Below, in pieces: positions 49,105-59,117 of a stretch of 64,000 nt of DNA; the first letter of the stretch is position 1, and every line of letters starts with the position of its first letter. Source of the DNA: Neochlamydia sp. S13. GTDB lineage: Bacteria; Chlamydiota; Chlamydiia; Chlamydiales; Parachlamydiaceae. The stretch is from contig NZ_AP017977.1 of assembly GCF_000648235.2 (NCBI RefSeq), forward strand, positions 2,108,001 to 2,172,000, in the 5' to 3' direction. The notes below the pieces were generated by a model. It did no database searches, was not told the origin of the DNA, and saw only the letters and a list, made by a program, of their open reading frames with translations. The position numbers and the translations under genes are program-made.

Positions 49105-50038
49105 TCTATTTATAGGTTCACTATGCCTATGCTTAGTAGCTTGCTCTTTTAAAGAAGCTGGTCAACTTGAACCAAATATTCAATTTGCTGCGCCTGTGCA
49201 TGTTATAGAAAATCTTCCCTCCGCTTTTCCTGATTTAACTTCTGAAGAGCTGCAAGAAGATTGGGCTAAAGAACTTCTTATAGCTAACAAGTTTGCTCGG
49301 GAAAATGACCTTTATCGCGCTATTACTAGCTATAAACGTGCTTTGATTCTTATTCCTTCCAACCAGCTCTATCGAAAACAGCAGATAGAATATGATATTA
49401 TTTTAAGCTATTATTTAGGTGAAAAATATCAAGAAGCTGTAGAGGCTTTTGAGGCTAGTAGCTTGACTAATATCTCAGCTCAATTTCTAGCTTTTGAGAA
49501 TCTTCTTCAAATTCTTTATGATGCTTATTCAAGAGCAGGCCAACCAGCTAAAGCTGAAAAAGTTTTTGCTCTCCTTGAAAAAGTTCGCCCTAAAGTCGCA
49601 GAGAATCTCCAACATGCTGAAGATGTCCTTCATGCCAGTTTTTCGGCACTTCACAGTCCATGCTTAGGCTCTAATGAGAATTTATCCTATTTTCTCACTA
49701 CTTATAACCAACATGCGAAGTCAGTCAGACATGCTAAGACACTTAATGCTCTGCTTCCTGGAGTGGGTTATTACTATTTGGGACAAAAAAATACAGCTAT
49801 TACCGCCTTCTTAGTCAATTCGCTTTTTATCGCTACCGCTTACTACTTCTTTGATCATGGGAATTGGGCCGCAGGAGCTATTACTACAAGTCTTGAAATG
49901 GGATGGTACATAGGAGGAATTAATGGTGCAGGCCTAGGAGCAAAAGAATTTAATGAACATTTATACAAAACATTAGCTAAAGATTATATGATCAAAAATC
50001 ATCTTTTTCCTGTATTAACTTTTCAGACTTCCTTCTAA
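49082..50038 (+). CDS. TPR-like lipoprotein with C-terminal membrane segments
   Basis: I place the start at ATG 49082, inside the end of cdsC (23-base overlap); the frame is open further upstream but that is antistructure to cdsC. The 318-residue product starts with a lipoprotein signal, LFIGSLCLCLVAC, lipobox Leu-Val-Ala-Cys. TPR-like helices follow (AKELLIANKFARENDLYRAI, YLGEKYQEAVEAFEAS), then a hydrophobic C-terminal region (LNALLPGVGYYYLGQKNTAI, FLVNSLFIATAYYF). The latter resembles membrane domains often encoded next to yidD. Overlap with cdsC and zero spacing to yidD argue for one operon. Confidence 0.8.
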   Translation: MAVKIVTNLFIGSLCLCLVACSFKEAGQLEPNIQFAAPVHVIENLPSAFPDLTSEELQEDWAKELLIANKFARENDLYRAITSYKRALILIPSNQLYRKQQIEYDIILSYYLGEKYQEAVEAFEASSLTNISAQFLAFENLLQILYDAYSRAGQPAKAEKVFALLEKVRPKVAENLQHAEDVLHASFSALHSPCLGSNENLSYFLTTYNQHAKSVRHAKTLNALLPGVGYYYLGQKNTAITAFLVNSLFIATAYYFFDHGNWAAGAITTSLEMGWYIGGINGAGLGAKEFNEHLYKTLAKDYMIKNHLFPVLTFQTSF

Positions 50039-50440
50039 ATGCCTATACGTATAGCCCTCAACCTCTTCACTCTCTTTCCTCTTGTTCTAATCTCTTTTTG
50101 CCTTAGGGCAGAGCCTTGGGGGAAAGATGCCGATTTAGCCCACCTTAAGCCCGCTTCTTTGCAAGACCAGCCTTATTGCTGTACCACCCCCCTGATGGGC
50201 CCTGTCGCCGAAAGCCTCATTGGCTTTCATCAAACAATAATTACACCTATTGATGGCCCTCGCAGTAACTATTTACCTAGCAGCTCACAATATACGCTGG
50301 ATGCTATGCGCAAGTATGGCTTTTTTGTCGGTTTTAGCATGGGCTGTGATCGGTTAATGCGTGAGAATGATGATCCATGGGTTTACTCTAAAGTTACTGA
50401 CCGGCAAGGCTATCTTTTAAAATACAATCCTGTCCCATAA
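50039..50440 (+). CDS. yidD: Membrane protein insertion efficiency factor YidD family
   Basis: 133 residues, ATG overlapping the preceding stop (TAAATG). An N-terminal hydrophobic segment (ALNLFTLFPLVLISFCLRA) acts as signal or anchor. The YidD core follows: LIGFHQTIITPIDGPRSNYL, PSSSQYTLDAMRKYGFFVGF and MGCDRLMREN, with the conserved Cys. YidD assists YidC in inserting membrane proteins. The chlamydial version carries the extra N-terminus seen here. Confidence 0.85.
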   Translation: MPIRIALNLFTLFPLVLISFCLRAEPWGKDADLAHLKPASLQDQPYCCTTPLMGPVAESLIGFHQTIITPIDGPRSNYLPSSSQYTLDAMRKYGFFVGFSMGCDRLMRENDDPWVYSKVTDRQGYLLKYNPVP

Positions 50441-50536
50441 TTTTTTTAAAGCCTCATCTTTCACAAGCCCTTGTTCAATACCCTTTTTGGCAGAGAGCTA
50501 CATCTATAAGCGGTTATTCGCACTAAAACATTAAAA

Positions 50537-50740
50537 ATGCTATACTCAATGCTTTCAACTTATCAATTTCCCATTAGTATGCTTAATCGCCTTAATTATG
50601 GACTTCCTGTAGTGGCCAGCCTGCCTTTTTTAGAGGAGTATAGAAGAATTAATGCTCAGCTAATTTTTTTATTAAACCTTCGTAATAGGACTAGCTATCT
50701 ACTTTCCCTAGCTGCTACTTCTTCTTTGTTAGGTATTTGA
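50537..50740 (+). CDS. Small hypothetical ORF before the SNF2 gene
   Basis: 67 residues, weak start context, ending one base before the SNF2 ATG (TGA T ATG). Contains moderately hydrophobic stretches (LPVVASLPFLEEYRRIN, YLLSLAATSSLLGI). The near-overlap could couple translation of the helicase, which is the only reason to keep it. No family recognised. Confidence 0.3.
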   Translation: MLYSMLSTYQFPISMLNRLNYGLPVVASLPFLEEYRRINAQLIFLLNLRNRTSYLLSLAATSSLLGI

Positions 50741-50741
50741 T

Positions 50742-53700
50742 ATGCCACTACCTAGTGTTCTTAAACCCTTCCAGGAGAAAGGAGAGAAGCTCTTACAAAC
50801 AGGAAAGGTTAAAGAAGTAGAGTTTTCAGGAGAAACCTATCAAGTTAAAGTAGTGGATGAAAAAAATCCTCAAGGCGTGTGGTCCTTTCTTCAATTTGAT
50901 AAGGTCAACCGTTTAAAGGATGCTTTTTGCTCCTGTGAGGAAAGCGGAGATGTGGCCGCCTGCCCCCATTTAGCTGCCGCCTATCTATATATTTTTAACA
51001 AGAGCCGCCAACCTCTTCATAAGCGCTTTGAAAAGTCTCTTTGGAATAAGCTGTGTTATCTTTGTGCTGAACAGATGAAATTTGAGGAAGTAAAGTTTAG
51101 ACCTTCTTCCAAGGGGATTTACACCATCTATGCCAATCGACAACAAATTTTTTTAGTCCAAAGCACTACAAAAGCTACTGCCGCTCAATTAAAACATCTG
51201 CTTTTTAATCGCTATAAAGAAACGGAAGAAACTTCTTTAAAATTTTCCAATCTATCGCCCGAAGAGATTCGTCGTTGGAAAGAAGGTCGTCCCAGTCCTA
51301 TGCTAAGCTATGCACTCTCTTTTTGGAATGACTTGGCAAAGTGGCTGATGTCTCTGCAAGAAGCTGGGGAAACCTATCAAATAGATTTTAGTTATACGCC
51401 CCAAGGTATCCCTAATTACATGAGTGTAAAATTTCCTACTCTCTACTGCAAATTTTATATTCCCCACACGCATTTGCCTTTGATTATCCCTGCTTTAGCT
51501 ACCGTTCATTCGCCTTTGCGTTTGTATCCACTGAAAGCTGACCCTAATATTAAAATAACTTATGATAAAGCACATGCTTGCTTTCTAATTGACTCGAGTA
51601 AAACCCCTCCCCCTATTGCCAGCTCCCCCTCTCTTTCTCAAAGCTTTCAATTAGGAAGTTGGCTACTGGTACCTTTTAAAGGATTTTATCCTTTAGATCC
51701 TTTAGGCTTATTAAGCTCTAAAGTGATTAGCCAGGCTCATCTAGCACAAGTACTTGATGAAAATTTAGCTTTCATCAAAGAACATTTACAAGGCTGTATT
51801 ATTCATGAAGGGAGCTTTAAAGCTTCCTATGTGATTGCTTTTGATGAACAATGGAACCTTCATATTCAGTGTTACGTTCACTGCCCTGGAGATCTTAGCA
51901 AGCCTATGTCCCAGCTTTTTGATTCATGGGCTTATCTAGAAGAGGAGGGCTTTTACAAGCTAGAAGGCCTGCGATTTAAAGAAGCGAAAACCCTAGTTCC
52001 TGCCGAAAAAGTGGGAGAATTTGTCCAGCAGCATCGTACGTGGCTAAATACTCACAAAGGATTTGAAACACACGTAGCGAGCTTAGAGGCATTACTAAAC
52101 TATAAAATGGATATAGAAAAAGGGTTGCTTTCTTTTCAACGTACAGTAGCTACCCAAGAGCAAACTTTGAAAACTAAGGATTTTGGCGCTTGGATTTACA
52201 TCGAGAGCCAAGGGTTTTATGCTAAAAATACTACGCCTGTAAGCCTTCCCTTGCGCCCTGGGTCTTTCTTAAATCCTGATCAAATTCCTATGTTTATCAG
52301 AAATAATCGTGAGGAGCTAAAAGTTATTCCGGGCTTTTTTAGTGAAAAGCAACCTATTGTCCATGCAGGATTAGTGATAAAATTAACTAAAGACGAGCAC
52401 ATCCTTGTTATTCCCACCTTTGATCTATTATCAGAATACACCCTTAAAGAAGTTTATTTTTTTGACGAATTTACTTATGTAGAGGGAGAAGGTTTTGCTG
52501 AACTCCCTTTAACTTGTCGCTTACCCCTAGCTTATCAGAAGGTAGTGGAAATAAAACCTGAGCATCATCTATTTTTTTTAGAGCAGGAGCTCAAAAACTT
52601 AAAGCCATTTATAAAAAGCCTTGACCCACGCCTTACACCTCCTAAAGAGCTTGAGCTTACCGTAAGCACTATTTCTAAATCAGATTTTAATACACGCGGG
52701 TGGTACACGGTTAACTTAGAGTACACCTCCAAAGAGGGTGCTGTTCCTATTGCAGAGCTATGGACAGCTTCAAAAAAAAATCAGCGCTTTAAATTTACAG
52801 AAGCTGGGTTAATTGATTTTGAAGACAAACGCTATGATTGGTTGAAGCTTCTTGCAAAAAAACGCTTGGATAAACGTCATAATCTCCTAACCCTTTCTAC
52901 GATTGAACTGATTCGTTTGAATGCCTTAGATCCTATAAAAGAAGGAAAAAAAGAAAAAAATTACAATCACTCCTCTTCTTTCAATCTTTTAAAAGAGCTT
53001 ATAGAATTTAAAATTCCTGCCGAACCTAATATATTAGGTCTAAGTTGTGACCTAAGGTCCTATCAACAAAAGGGTCTCCATTGGCTATGGTTTCTTTATC
53101 AGCAGGGGCTGTCAGGACTACTTTGCGACGATATGGGACTAGGTAAAACCCACCAAGCGATGGCCCTAATCGCAGCTATTATCAATCATGGCGAAAAGCA
53201 AAAACAAAAGGGTAACAGCTATTTTTTAATCATCTGCCCCACCTCCGTCATTTACCATTGGCAGGATAAGCTTGCGCAGTACTTGCCTAAATTACGTGTT
53301 TCTACCTTTTATGGTACTCATCGCAGCCTGGATGAATTTCAGGAGCATTATGATATTCTCTTAACTTCTTATGGTGTGTGGCGAATTGAACACCAATTGC
53401 TTTCTAAAATATCCTTTGAATTAGCAATTTTTGATGAAATTCAAATTGCAAAAAATTATAGGAGTCGTCTTTACGCCACGTTAGCCCACGTTAATGCCCA
53501 CATGCGCCTTGGGCTCACAGGTACTCCTATAGAAAACCATCTACGTGAGTTAAAATCTTTATTTGATTTGGTTTTACCTACTTATATGCCTGGTGAAAAA
53601 GATTATCGCGAGTATTTTGTTAAACCTATCGATAAAAAGCAGGATTTAAAGCGTAAAGCTCTCTTATCACGATTGATAAATCCCTTCGTGCTACGACGGA

Positions 53701-54491
53701 AGAAAGAAAATGTTCTTAACGATCTACCAGAAAAAACTGAAGAGATCTCCCATTGCGGACTAACAGAATCTCAAGCTATTCTCTACAATAATGTTGTGGA
53801 ACAATCGCGACAGGTGGTGCTGGATAAACTTACCCATGGGAGTCAGCCTATCCCTTACCTACATATATTTGCTATTCTTTCGTATTTAAAACAAATCTGC
53901 GATCATCCGGCCTGCTATCTAAAAACCCCCTCTGAATATAAGCTTTACCAAGCTGGCAAATGGGATCTTTTCATCGAGCTATTGAAAGAAGCCCGTGAAA
54001 GCCACCAGAAAGTTGTGGTATTCTCTCAATATTTGAACATGCTGGATATCATTCAAAAATATCTAGAAGAGCGCCACATTGGCTTTGCTGCTATTCGGGG
54101 TTCAACGATTAATCGGGGAGAGCAACTTAAACGCTTTAATGAAGACCCACAGTGTGAAGTTTTTCTAGGTTCTTTGCAAGCTGCGGGATTAGGAGTAGAG
54201 CTAACCGCTGCCTCTGTTGTTATCCATTATGATCGATGGTGGAATGCCGCCCGGGAAAATCAGGCGACAGACCGCGTTCATCGTAGTGGCCAAACTAGAG
54301 GAGTTCAAGTTTTCAAATTGGTGACTAAGGGCACTTTTGAAGAAAAGATCGACAAGATGATTACTAGAAAAGGAAAACTCCTGGAAGATATTGTAGGAGT
54401 GGATGATCATCGGCTTTTAAAGCAATTTAACCGTGATGAAATTATAGAGCTTCTTCAAAATGTTACTCCTACCTCTTTGCAAGAAAATTAA
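50742..54491 (+). CDS. SNF2-family DEAD/H helicase with SWIM zinc finger (1249 aa)
   Basis: An N-terminal SWIM motif (about 62-85, CSCEESGDVAACPHLAAAYL) with the CxC..CxH zinc ligands is followed by a long bacterial SNF2-associated region. The SNF2/Rad54 ATPase is at the C-terminus: LLCDDMGLGKTHQAMALIAA (Walker A, about 796), IICPTSVIYHWQ, DEIQ box in LAIFDEIQIAKNYRSRL (about 895), LGLTGTPIENHLRELKSLFD, then helicase C motifs VVVFSQYLNMLDIIQ, LGSLQAAGLGVELTAASVVI and ENQATDRVHRSGQTRGVQVF. Two such SNF2 genes exist in Chlamydia (CT555, CT708). It probably remodels or translocates on DNA; the substrate is unknown. It follows the cdsC-yidD block on the same strand. Confidence 0.92.
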   Translation: MPLPSVLKPFQEKGEKLLQTGKVKEVEFSGETYQVKVVDEKNPQGVWSFLQFDKVNRLKDAFCSCEESGDVAACPHLAAAYLYIFNKSRQPLHKRFEKSLWNKLCYLCAEQMKFEEVKFRPSSKGIYTIYANRQQIFLVQSTTKATAAQLKHLLFNRYKETEETSLKFSNLSPEEIRRWKEGRPSPMLSYALSFWNDLAKWLMSLQEAGETYQIDFSYTPQGIPNYMSVKFPTLYCKFYIPHTHLPLIIPALATVHSPLRLYPLKADPNIKITYDKAHACFLIDSSKTPPPIASSPSLSQSFQLGSWLLVPFKGFYPLDPLGLLSSKVISQAHLAQVLDENLAFIKEHLQGCIIHEGSFKASYVIAFDEQWNLHIQCYVHCPGDLSKPMSQLFDSWAYLEEEGFYKLEGLRFKEAKTLVPAEKVGEFVQQHRTWLNTHKGFETHVASLEALLNYKMDIEKGLLSFQRTVATQEQTLKTKDFGAWIYIESQGFYAKNTTPVSLPLRPGSFLNPDQIPMFIRNNREELKVIPGFFSEKQPIVHAGLVIKLTKDEHILVIPTFDLLSEYTLKEVYFFDEFTYVEGEGFAELPLTCRLPLAYQKVVEIKPEHHLFFLEQELKNLKPFIKSLDPRLTPPKELELTVSTISKSDFNTRGWYTVNLEYTSKEGAVPIAELWTASKKNQRFKFTEAGLIDFEDKRYDWLKLLAKKRLDKRHNLLTLSTIELIRLNALDPIKEGKKEKNYNHSSSFNLLKELIEFKIPAEPNILGLSCDLRSYQQKGLHWLWFLYQQGLSGLLCDDMGLGKTHQAMALIAAIINHGEKQKQKGNSYFLIICPTSVIYHWQDKLAQYLPKLRVSTFYGTHRSLDEFQEHYDILLTSYGVWRIEHQLLSKISFELAIFDEIQIAKNYRSRLYATLAHVNAHMRLGLTGTPIENHLRELKSLFDLVLPTYMPGEKDYREYFVKPIDKKQDLKRKALLSRLINPFVLRRKKENVLNDLPEKTEEISHCGLTESQAILYNNVVEQSRQVVLDKLTHGSQPIPYLHIFAILSYLKQICDHPACYLKTPSEYKLYQAGKWDLFIELLKEARESHQKVVVFSQYLNMLDIIQKYLEERHIGFAAIRGSTINRGEQLKRFNEDPQCEVFLGSLQAAGLGVELTAASVVIHYDRWWNAARENQATDRVHRSGQTRGVQVFKLVTKGTFEEKIDKMITRKGKLLEDIVGVDDHRLLKQFNRDEIIELLQNVTPTSLQEN

Positions 54492-54694
54492 ATTTCTTCT
54501 AAAGAAAAATAGAAGAATGGGCTTTTTTAAATGTACAGGTAGTCCACTTAACTTAAAATTTTTCTTGCTTCTTTTAGCTTTCTTCAACATCTTTTACTTT
54601 AAAAAAGCCTAAAAAAGCCAGCAAATGAACCCTTGCTCTTCTATCTCTCTTGCATAAGTGCCTAGTGAAATCCTAGTTCCTATTTTAAGGGCTT

Positions 54695-54961
54695 GCCATA
54701 CTTTAGCTAAGCATTACCTTAAGGGCGGTGAAAAAGAAGCCAATGCCTTTATTAAGCTCATGCAGCAAGAATTTTCATGTCCAAACGATGCTAAGCATCT
54801 ATGAGATAAGTTTGTAAAAAAAACTTAAATATATACAGATTATAGAATTTGAAGTTATAGCAACTCAAAAGCATGTTACGTCTGGTCGGCCCAAAGGTGA
54901 GCAAAAACCTTCCTAGCTATCACCTACAAAGCACAGTAACTTGCTCTTTGCTTAACAAGTA
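54695..54961 (+). pseudogene. IS1634-like transposase fragment (copy upstream of gene C)
   Basis: AKHYLKGGEKEANAFIKLMQ, QEFSCPNDAKHL and then broken frames match the fragment at 44376-44880 on the other strand, up to the same junction sequence GCTTAACAAGT just before the LRR promoter. Shared debris at the same distance shows that LRR genes B and C, with their upstream DNA, are duplicates. Confidence 0.65.
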
Positions 54962-54988
54962 AGCCTATACCCTCCCTTTGATAAGGAT

Positions 54989-55027
54989 ACGAATTCGTTT
55001 GACTTGCTTTTTTAATTTTTATACATT
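54989..55027 (+). promoter_or_regulatory. Promoter of LRR gene C with palindrome
   Basis: ACGAATTCGT (54989-54998), TTGACT (54999-55004), 17-bp spacer, TACATT (55022-55027). Confidence 0.7.
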
Positions 55028-55079
55028 GTCTTTAAATAATAAAAATGCTGAAAAAGTCATCATTACCCAAGAAAATAAA

Positions 55080-57317
55080 ATGCATCCTCTCTCTTCGACA
55101 TCTATTGAAAGCTTGCCCAATGAATTGCTACTCCCTATCTTAGAGGCTTGCGCAGTTCCTTCCTTATTTAGCGTCTGTAAAAGATGGCATCATCTGCTGG
55201 CTACTGAAATCATGCCCCCTCTTTATAAGCAAATAGGTAAAGTGCATGTTCCTCAAGAAAATGTTAAGGAGCAGGCTCTTATTGTAGATAGGATTTATAA
55301 GCTAGAAGAAAAGCTTTCTGAAGCAGCAAAGGTAAATGCAGTCTTTAGGCAAATCTTTACTTTAGCCAAATCTCTTTCAACTTTAGAATTTAAATGGAAA
55401 ACAGAAGAAAAAAGAGGCTTAACGCTGGCTAATTACGCTTCTTATCTCTTAAACATTAATCGCCTTTTGCTTTGGAAAAAACTTCCTGGGGGGGAAGAAT
55501 ACTTGAGCCGAGAAGAAATTAAGCACTTGCTTCTAGAAAAAAAAGGAGAGCTTCTTAAAGATTGGATTGAAGAAAATTGTAAAAATATTACGGCTTTGGA
55601 TTTATCTAGAGCAGGCTTGACTTATTTACCCTCAGAAATAGGCCAATTGTCCCAGCTGCAATATCTTTACTTAGATCAAAACCAGCTCACCAGTCTGCCT
55701 GCAGAAATCGGGCAACTGTCTCAGCTGAGACGGCTTCAATTAGATCAAAACCAGCTCACCAGTCTGCCTGCAGAAATCGGGCAACTGTCTCAGCTGCAAT
55801 GGCTTCAATTAAATCAAAACCAGCTCACCGCTCTGCCTGCAGAAATCGGGCAATTGTCTAAGCTGCACACGCTTGAATTAAATCAAAACCAGCTCACCAC
55901 TTTGCCTGCAGAAATTGGGCGGCTGTCCCAGCTGGAACGGCTTGAATTAAGAGAAAACCAGCTCACCGCTCTACTTACAGAAATCGGGCAATTGTCTAAG
56001 CTGCACGCGCTTGACTTAAGAGAAAACCAGCTCACCGCTCTGCCTGCAGAAATTGGGCAGCTGCCTCAACTACGAACGCTTTACTTAAATCAAAACCAGC
56101 TCACCGCTCTGCCTACAGAAATCGGGCAGCTGTCTGAGCTGCTCGAGCTTTACTTAAATCAAAACCAGCTCACCGCTCTGCCTACAGAAATCGGGCAGCT
56201 GTCTGAGCTGCTCGAGCTTTACTTAAATCACAACCAGCTCACCGCTCTGCCTGCAGAAATAGGACAGATGTCTCAGCTACAAGGGCTTTACTTAAATCGA
56301 AACCAGCTCACCGCTCTGCCTGCAGAAATAGGGCAGCTGTCTGAGCTGCTCGAGCTTTACTTAAATCACAACCAGCTCACCGCTTTGCCTGCAGAAATCG
56401 GGCAGATGTCACAGCTGCTAAAGCTTTACTTAAATCACAACCAGCTCACCGTTTTGCCTGCAGAAATCGGGCAGATGTCTAAGCTGCAAACGCTTTGCTT
56501 AAAGCAAAACCAGCTCACCGCTCTGCCTGCCGAAATTGGGCAGCTGTCTAAGCTGCAAACGCTTTACTTAAAGCAAAACCAGCTCACCGCTCTGCCTGCC
56601 GAAATTGGGCAGCTGTCTAAGCTGCAAACGCTTTACTTAAAGCAAAACCAGCTCACCAGTCTGCCTGCCGAAATTGGGCAGCTGTCTCAGCTAAAAGGGC
56701 TTTACTTAAATCAAAACCAACTCATCGCTCTGCCTGCAGAAATCGGGCAGCTGTCTAATCTGCTACAGCTTAACTTAAAGCAAAACCAGCTCACCGCTCT
56801 GCCTCCAGAAATTGGGCAAATGTCTGAGCTGCAAGAGCTTGACTTAGATCAAAACCAGCTCACCGCTCTGCCTCCAGAAATTGGGCAATTGTCTGAGCTG
56901 CAATATCTTCACTTAAATCAAAACCAGCTCACCACTCTGCCTGCAGAAATAGATCAATTGTCTCAGCTGCAAGAGCTTGACTTAAGTCAAAACCACCTCA
57001 CCGCTCTGCTTGCAGAAATCGGGCAGTTGTCTGAGCTGCAAATTCTTGATTTAAGAGAAAACCAGCTCACTGCTCTGCCTGCAGAAATAGGTCTATTGTC
57101 TCAGCTGCAAAGGCTTAAATTAAATCAAAACCAACTCACCGTTCTGCCTGCAGAAATCGGGCAGCTATCCAACCTGAAAAAGCTTTACTTAAATCTAAAC
57201 CAGCTCACCGTTCTGCCTGCAGAAATCGGACGGTTGTCTCGGCTGAAAAAGCTTGGATTAGCGGAAAATCCTTTGAAAGATATTCCAGAAAGAATAAGGC
57301 AACGTTTTCAATTGTAG
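55080..57317 (+). CDS. F-box/LRR protein C (745 aa)
   Basis: ATG 55080 (MHPLSSTSIESLPNEL); the upstream in-frame ATG at 54978 precedes the promoter and is rejected. F-box (LPNELLLPILEACAVPSLFS, VCKRWHHLLA), linker, then about 24 LRR units, the longest array in the window, and the cap LAENPLKDIPERIRQRFQL. Neighbouring units 13-15 are near-identical at DNA level, showing recent unit duplication. A block of about 170 bases (55863-56038) is almost identical to part of gene E. Like its paralogues it should bind a host Skp1-like protein and a target through the LRRs (inference). Confidence 0.88.
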   Translation: MHPLSSTSIESLPNELLLPILEACAVPSLFSVCKRWHHLLATEIMPPLYKQIGKVHVPQENVKEQALIVDRIYKLEEKLSEAAKVNAVFRQIFTLAKSLSTLEFKWKTEEKRGLTLANYASYLLNINRLLLWKKLPGGEEYLSREEIKHLLLEKKGELLKDWIEENCKNITALDLSRAGLTYLPSEIGQLSQLQYLYLDQNQLTSLPAEIGQLSQLRRLQLDQNQLTSLPAEIGQLSQLQWLQLNQNQLTALPAEIGQLSKLHTLELNQNQLTTLPAEIGRLSQLERLELRENQLTALLTEIGQLSKLHALDLRENQLTALPAEIGQLPQLRTLYLNQNQLTALPTEIGQLSELLELYLNQNQLTALPTEIGQLSELLELYLNHNQLTALPAEIGQMSQLQGLYLNRNQLTALPAEIGQLSELLELYLNHNQLTALPAEIGQMSQLLKLYLNHNQLTVLPAEIGQMSKLQTLCLKQNQLTALPAEIGQLSKLQTLYLKQNQLTALPAEIGQLSKLQTLYLKQNQLTSLPAEIGQLSQLKGLYLNQNQLIALPAEIGQLSNLLQLNLKQNQLTALPPEIGQMSELQELDLDQNQLTALPPEIGQLSELQYLHLNQNQLTTLPAEIDQLSQLQELDLSQNHLTALLAEIGQLSELQILDLRENQLTALPAEIGLLSQLQRLKLNQNQLTVLPAEIGQLSNLKKLYLNLNQLTVLPAEIGRLSRLKKLGLAENPLKDIPERIRQRFQL

Positions 57318-57345
57318 AACGGTAAGTACTTTTAAGATTTGGGTA

Positions 57346-57373
57346 GGCTAAATGAAATAAAAAACTTTTAGCC
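57346..57373 (+). terminator. Conserved 3' hairpin of LRR gene C
   Basis: GGCTAAA (57346-57352) pairs with TTTAGCC (57367-57373), about 30 bases past the stop. Same position as in the other paralogues; loop TGAAATAAAAAAC. Confidence 0.55.
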
Positions 57374-57765
57374 CTCTTACTTTAAACAAGTCATCCGCTT
57401 TCCTTCCCGCAACTAAGCAAACTTAGACTAACCTTCACATTTATAAGGACAAGAAGTTTTTCTCTTTTTCTACAGAGTGTTATAGCTGGGAGAACAACCT
57501 TTCTTGACAGGAAGAAGCTAGGCGTATATTTCATCATGCGGTAGAAGAAGTAAAACATTGAGCTAAAAAGAGCTGTTTTTCTCAAATAAAGCAAAGAATC
57601 AATCTCTTTCTTTTAGCCAGATCAAAATTGCCGTGTCGCTTAATCGCCAAGACCTGTGGCTGCTCCTAAATGCTTGGGGGGCCCCCTTTCCTTAAATCTA
57701 TCTAAAATAAAAGCGCTAGTAGATTATTTGTGAGTTGTTTTTTATTGTTAAGGATACGAATTGTT
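57374..57765 (+). repeat. Conserved LRR upstream flank before gene D
   Basis: Same ~390-base unit as 41762-42148, here between genes C and D. Contains GGAAGAAGCTAGGCGTAT and AAAGAGCTGTTTTTCTC blocks. No gene. The palindrome before the -35 box is damaged in this copy (ACGAATTGTT). Confidence 0.6.
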
Positions 57766-57793
57766 TTGACTTGCTTTTTTAATTTTTTATATT
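57766..57793 (+). promoter_or_regulatory. Promoter of LRR gene D (palindrome lost)
   Basis: TTGACT (57766-57771), 16-bp spacer, TATATT (57788-57793). The preceding palindrome is broken, so this gene may have escaped the putative shared operator. Confidence 0.65.
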
Positions 57794-57845
57794 GTCTTTA
57801 AAAAATGAAAATGCTGAAAAAGTTATCACTAGCCAAGGAAATAAA

Positions 57846-59117
57846 ATGCATCCTATCTCTCCGGCACCTATTGAAAGCTTACCCAATGAATTGCTACTCC
57901 CTATCTTAGAAGCTTGCGTAGTTCCTTCCTTATTTAGCGTCTGTAAAAGATGGCATCATCTGCTGGCTACTGAAGTCATGCCCCCTCTTTATAAGCAAAT
58001 AGGTAAAGTGCATGTTCCTCAAGGAAATGTTAAGGAGCAGGCTTTCATTGTAGATAGGATTTATAAGCTAGAAGAAAAGCTTTCTGAAGCAGCAAAGGTA
58101 AATGCAATCTTTAGGCAAATCTTTACTTTAGCCAAGTCTCTTTCAGCTTTAGAATTTAAAGTGCAAATAGAAGAAAAGAGGTATCTTACTCTGGCTAACT
58201 ACTCTTCTTATCTCTTAAATATTAATCGCCTTTTACTTTGGAAAAAACTTCCTGGTGGGGAAGAATACTTGAGCCGAGAAGAAATTAAGCACTTGCCTCT
58301 AGAGAAAAAAGGAGAGCTTCTTAGAGATTGGATTGAAGAAAATTGTAAAAACATCACAATTTTAGATTTATCTAGAGTAGGCTTGACTTATTTACCCCCA
58401 GAAATATGCCAGTTATCTCAGCTGCAAGAGCTTAATTTAAGCCAAAACCAGCTCACCGCTCTGCCTGCAGGAATAAGCCAGTTATCTCAGCTGCAGGAGT
58501 TTAACTTACATAAAAATCAGCTCACCGCCCTTCCGGCAGAGATAGGGCAGTTGTCTCAGCTGCAATGGCTTGACTTAAGCCAAAACCAGCTCACCTCCCT
58601 TCCGGTAGAGATAGGGCAGCTATTACAGCTACAAGAGCTTGACTTACATAGAAATCAGCTCACCTCCCTTCCGGCAGAGATAGGGCAGCTACCAGAGCTC
58701 CGAGTGCTTTACTTAAAAAATAACCAGCTTATCACTCTTCCGGCAGAGATAGGGCAGCTATCGCAGCTGGGAACGCTTGAATTAGACAGCAACCAGCTCA
58801 CCACTCTTCCAACCGAGATAAGGCAGATGTCTCAGCTTAAATTGCTTTACTTAGATAACAACCAGCTTACCACTCTTCCTGCAGAGATAGGGCAGCTGTC
58901 TCAGCTGCAAGTGCTTGACTTAAATCAAAACCAGCTCACCGCTCTGCCTACAGAAATTGGTCAGCTGTCTCAACTACGAGTGCTTAAATTAGGCCAAAAC
59001 CAGCTAAACACACTTCCTACAGAAATCGGGCAGCTGCCTCAGCTGCAAACGCTTGAATTAGCAGAAAATCCTTTGAAAGATATCGCCAAAAAAATAAGGC
59101 AGCGTTTTCAATTGTAG
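57846..59117 (+). CDS. F-box/LRR protein D (423 aa)
   Basis: ATG 57846 (MHPISPAPIESLPNEL), preceded by AAGGAAAT; the frame to TTG 57792 overlaps the promoter. F-box (LPNELLLPILEACVVPSLFS, VCKRWHHLLA), linker, then only about 9 LRR units and the cap LAENPLKDIAKKIRQRFQL. It is the shortest of the five and its repeats are the most varied (LHKNQLTALP, LDSNQLTTLP, LKNNQLITLP), unlike the uniform LNQNQLT repeats of the others, so it may be the oldest or least homogenised copy. Confidence 0.88.
   Translation: MHPISPAPIESLPNELLLPILEACVVPSLFSVCKRWHHLLATEVMPPLYKQIGKVHVPQGNVKEQAFIVDRIYKLEEKLSEAAKVNAIFRQIFTLAKSLSALEFKVQIEEKRYLTLANYSSYLLNINRLLLWKKLPGGEEYLSREEIKHLPLEKKGELLRDWIEENCKNITILDLSRVGLTYLPPEICQLSQLQELNLSQNQLTALPAGISQLSQLQEFNLHKNQLTALPAEIGQLSQLQWLDLSQNQLTSLPVEIGQLLQLQELDLHRNQLTSLPAEIGQLPELRVLYLKNNQLITLPAEIGQLSQLGTLELDSNQLTTLPTEIRQMSQLKLLYLDNNQLTTLPAEIGQLSQLQVLDLNQNQLTALPTEIGQLSQLRVLKLGQNQLNTLPTEIGQLPQLQTLELAENPLKDIAKKIRQRFQL

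Noticed and set aside
57391-57594. Minus-strand frame of 67 residues between LRR genes C and D
   Set aside because: Not conserved in the other copies of the repeated flank.
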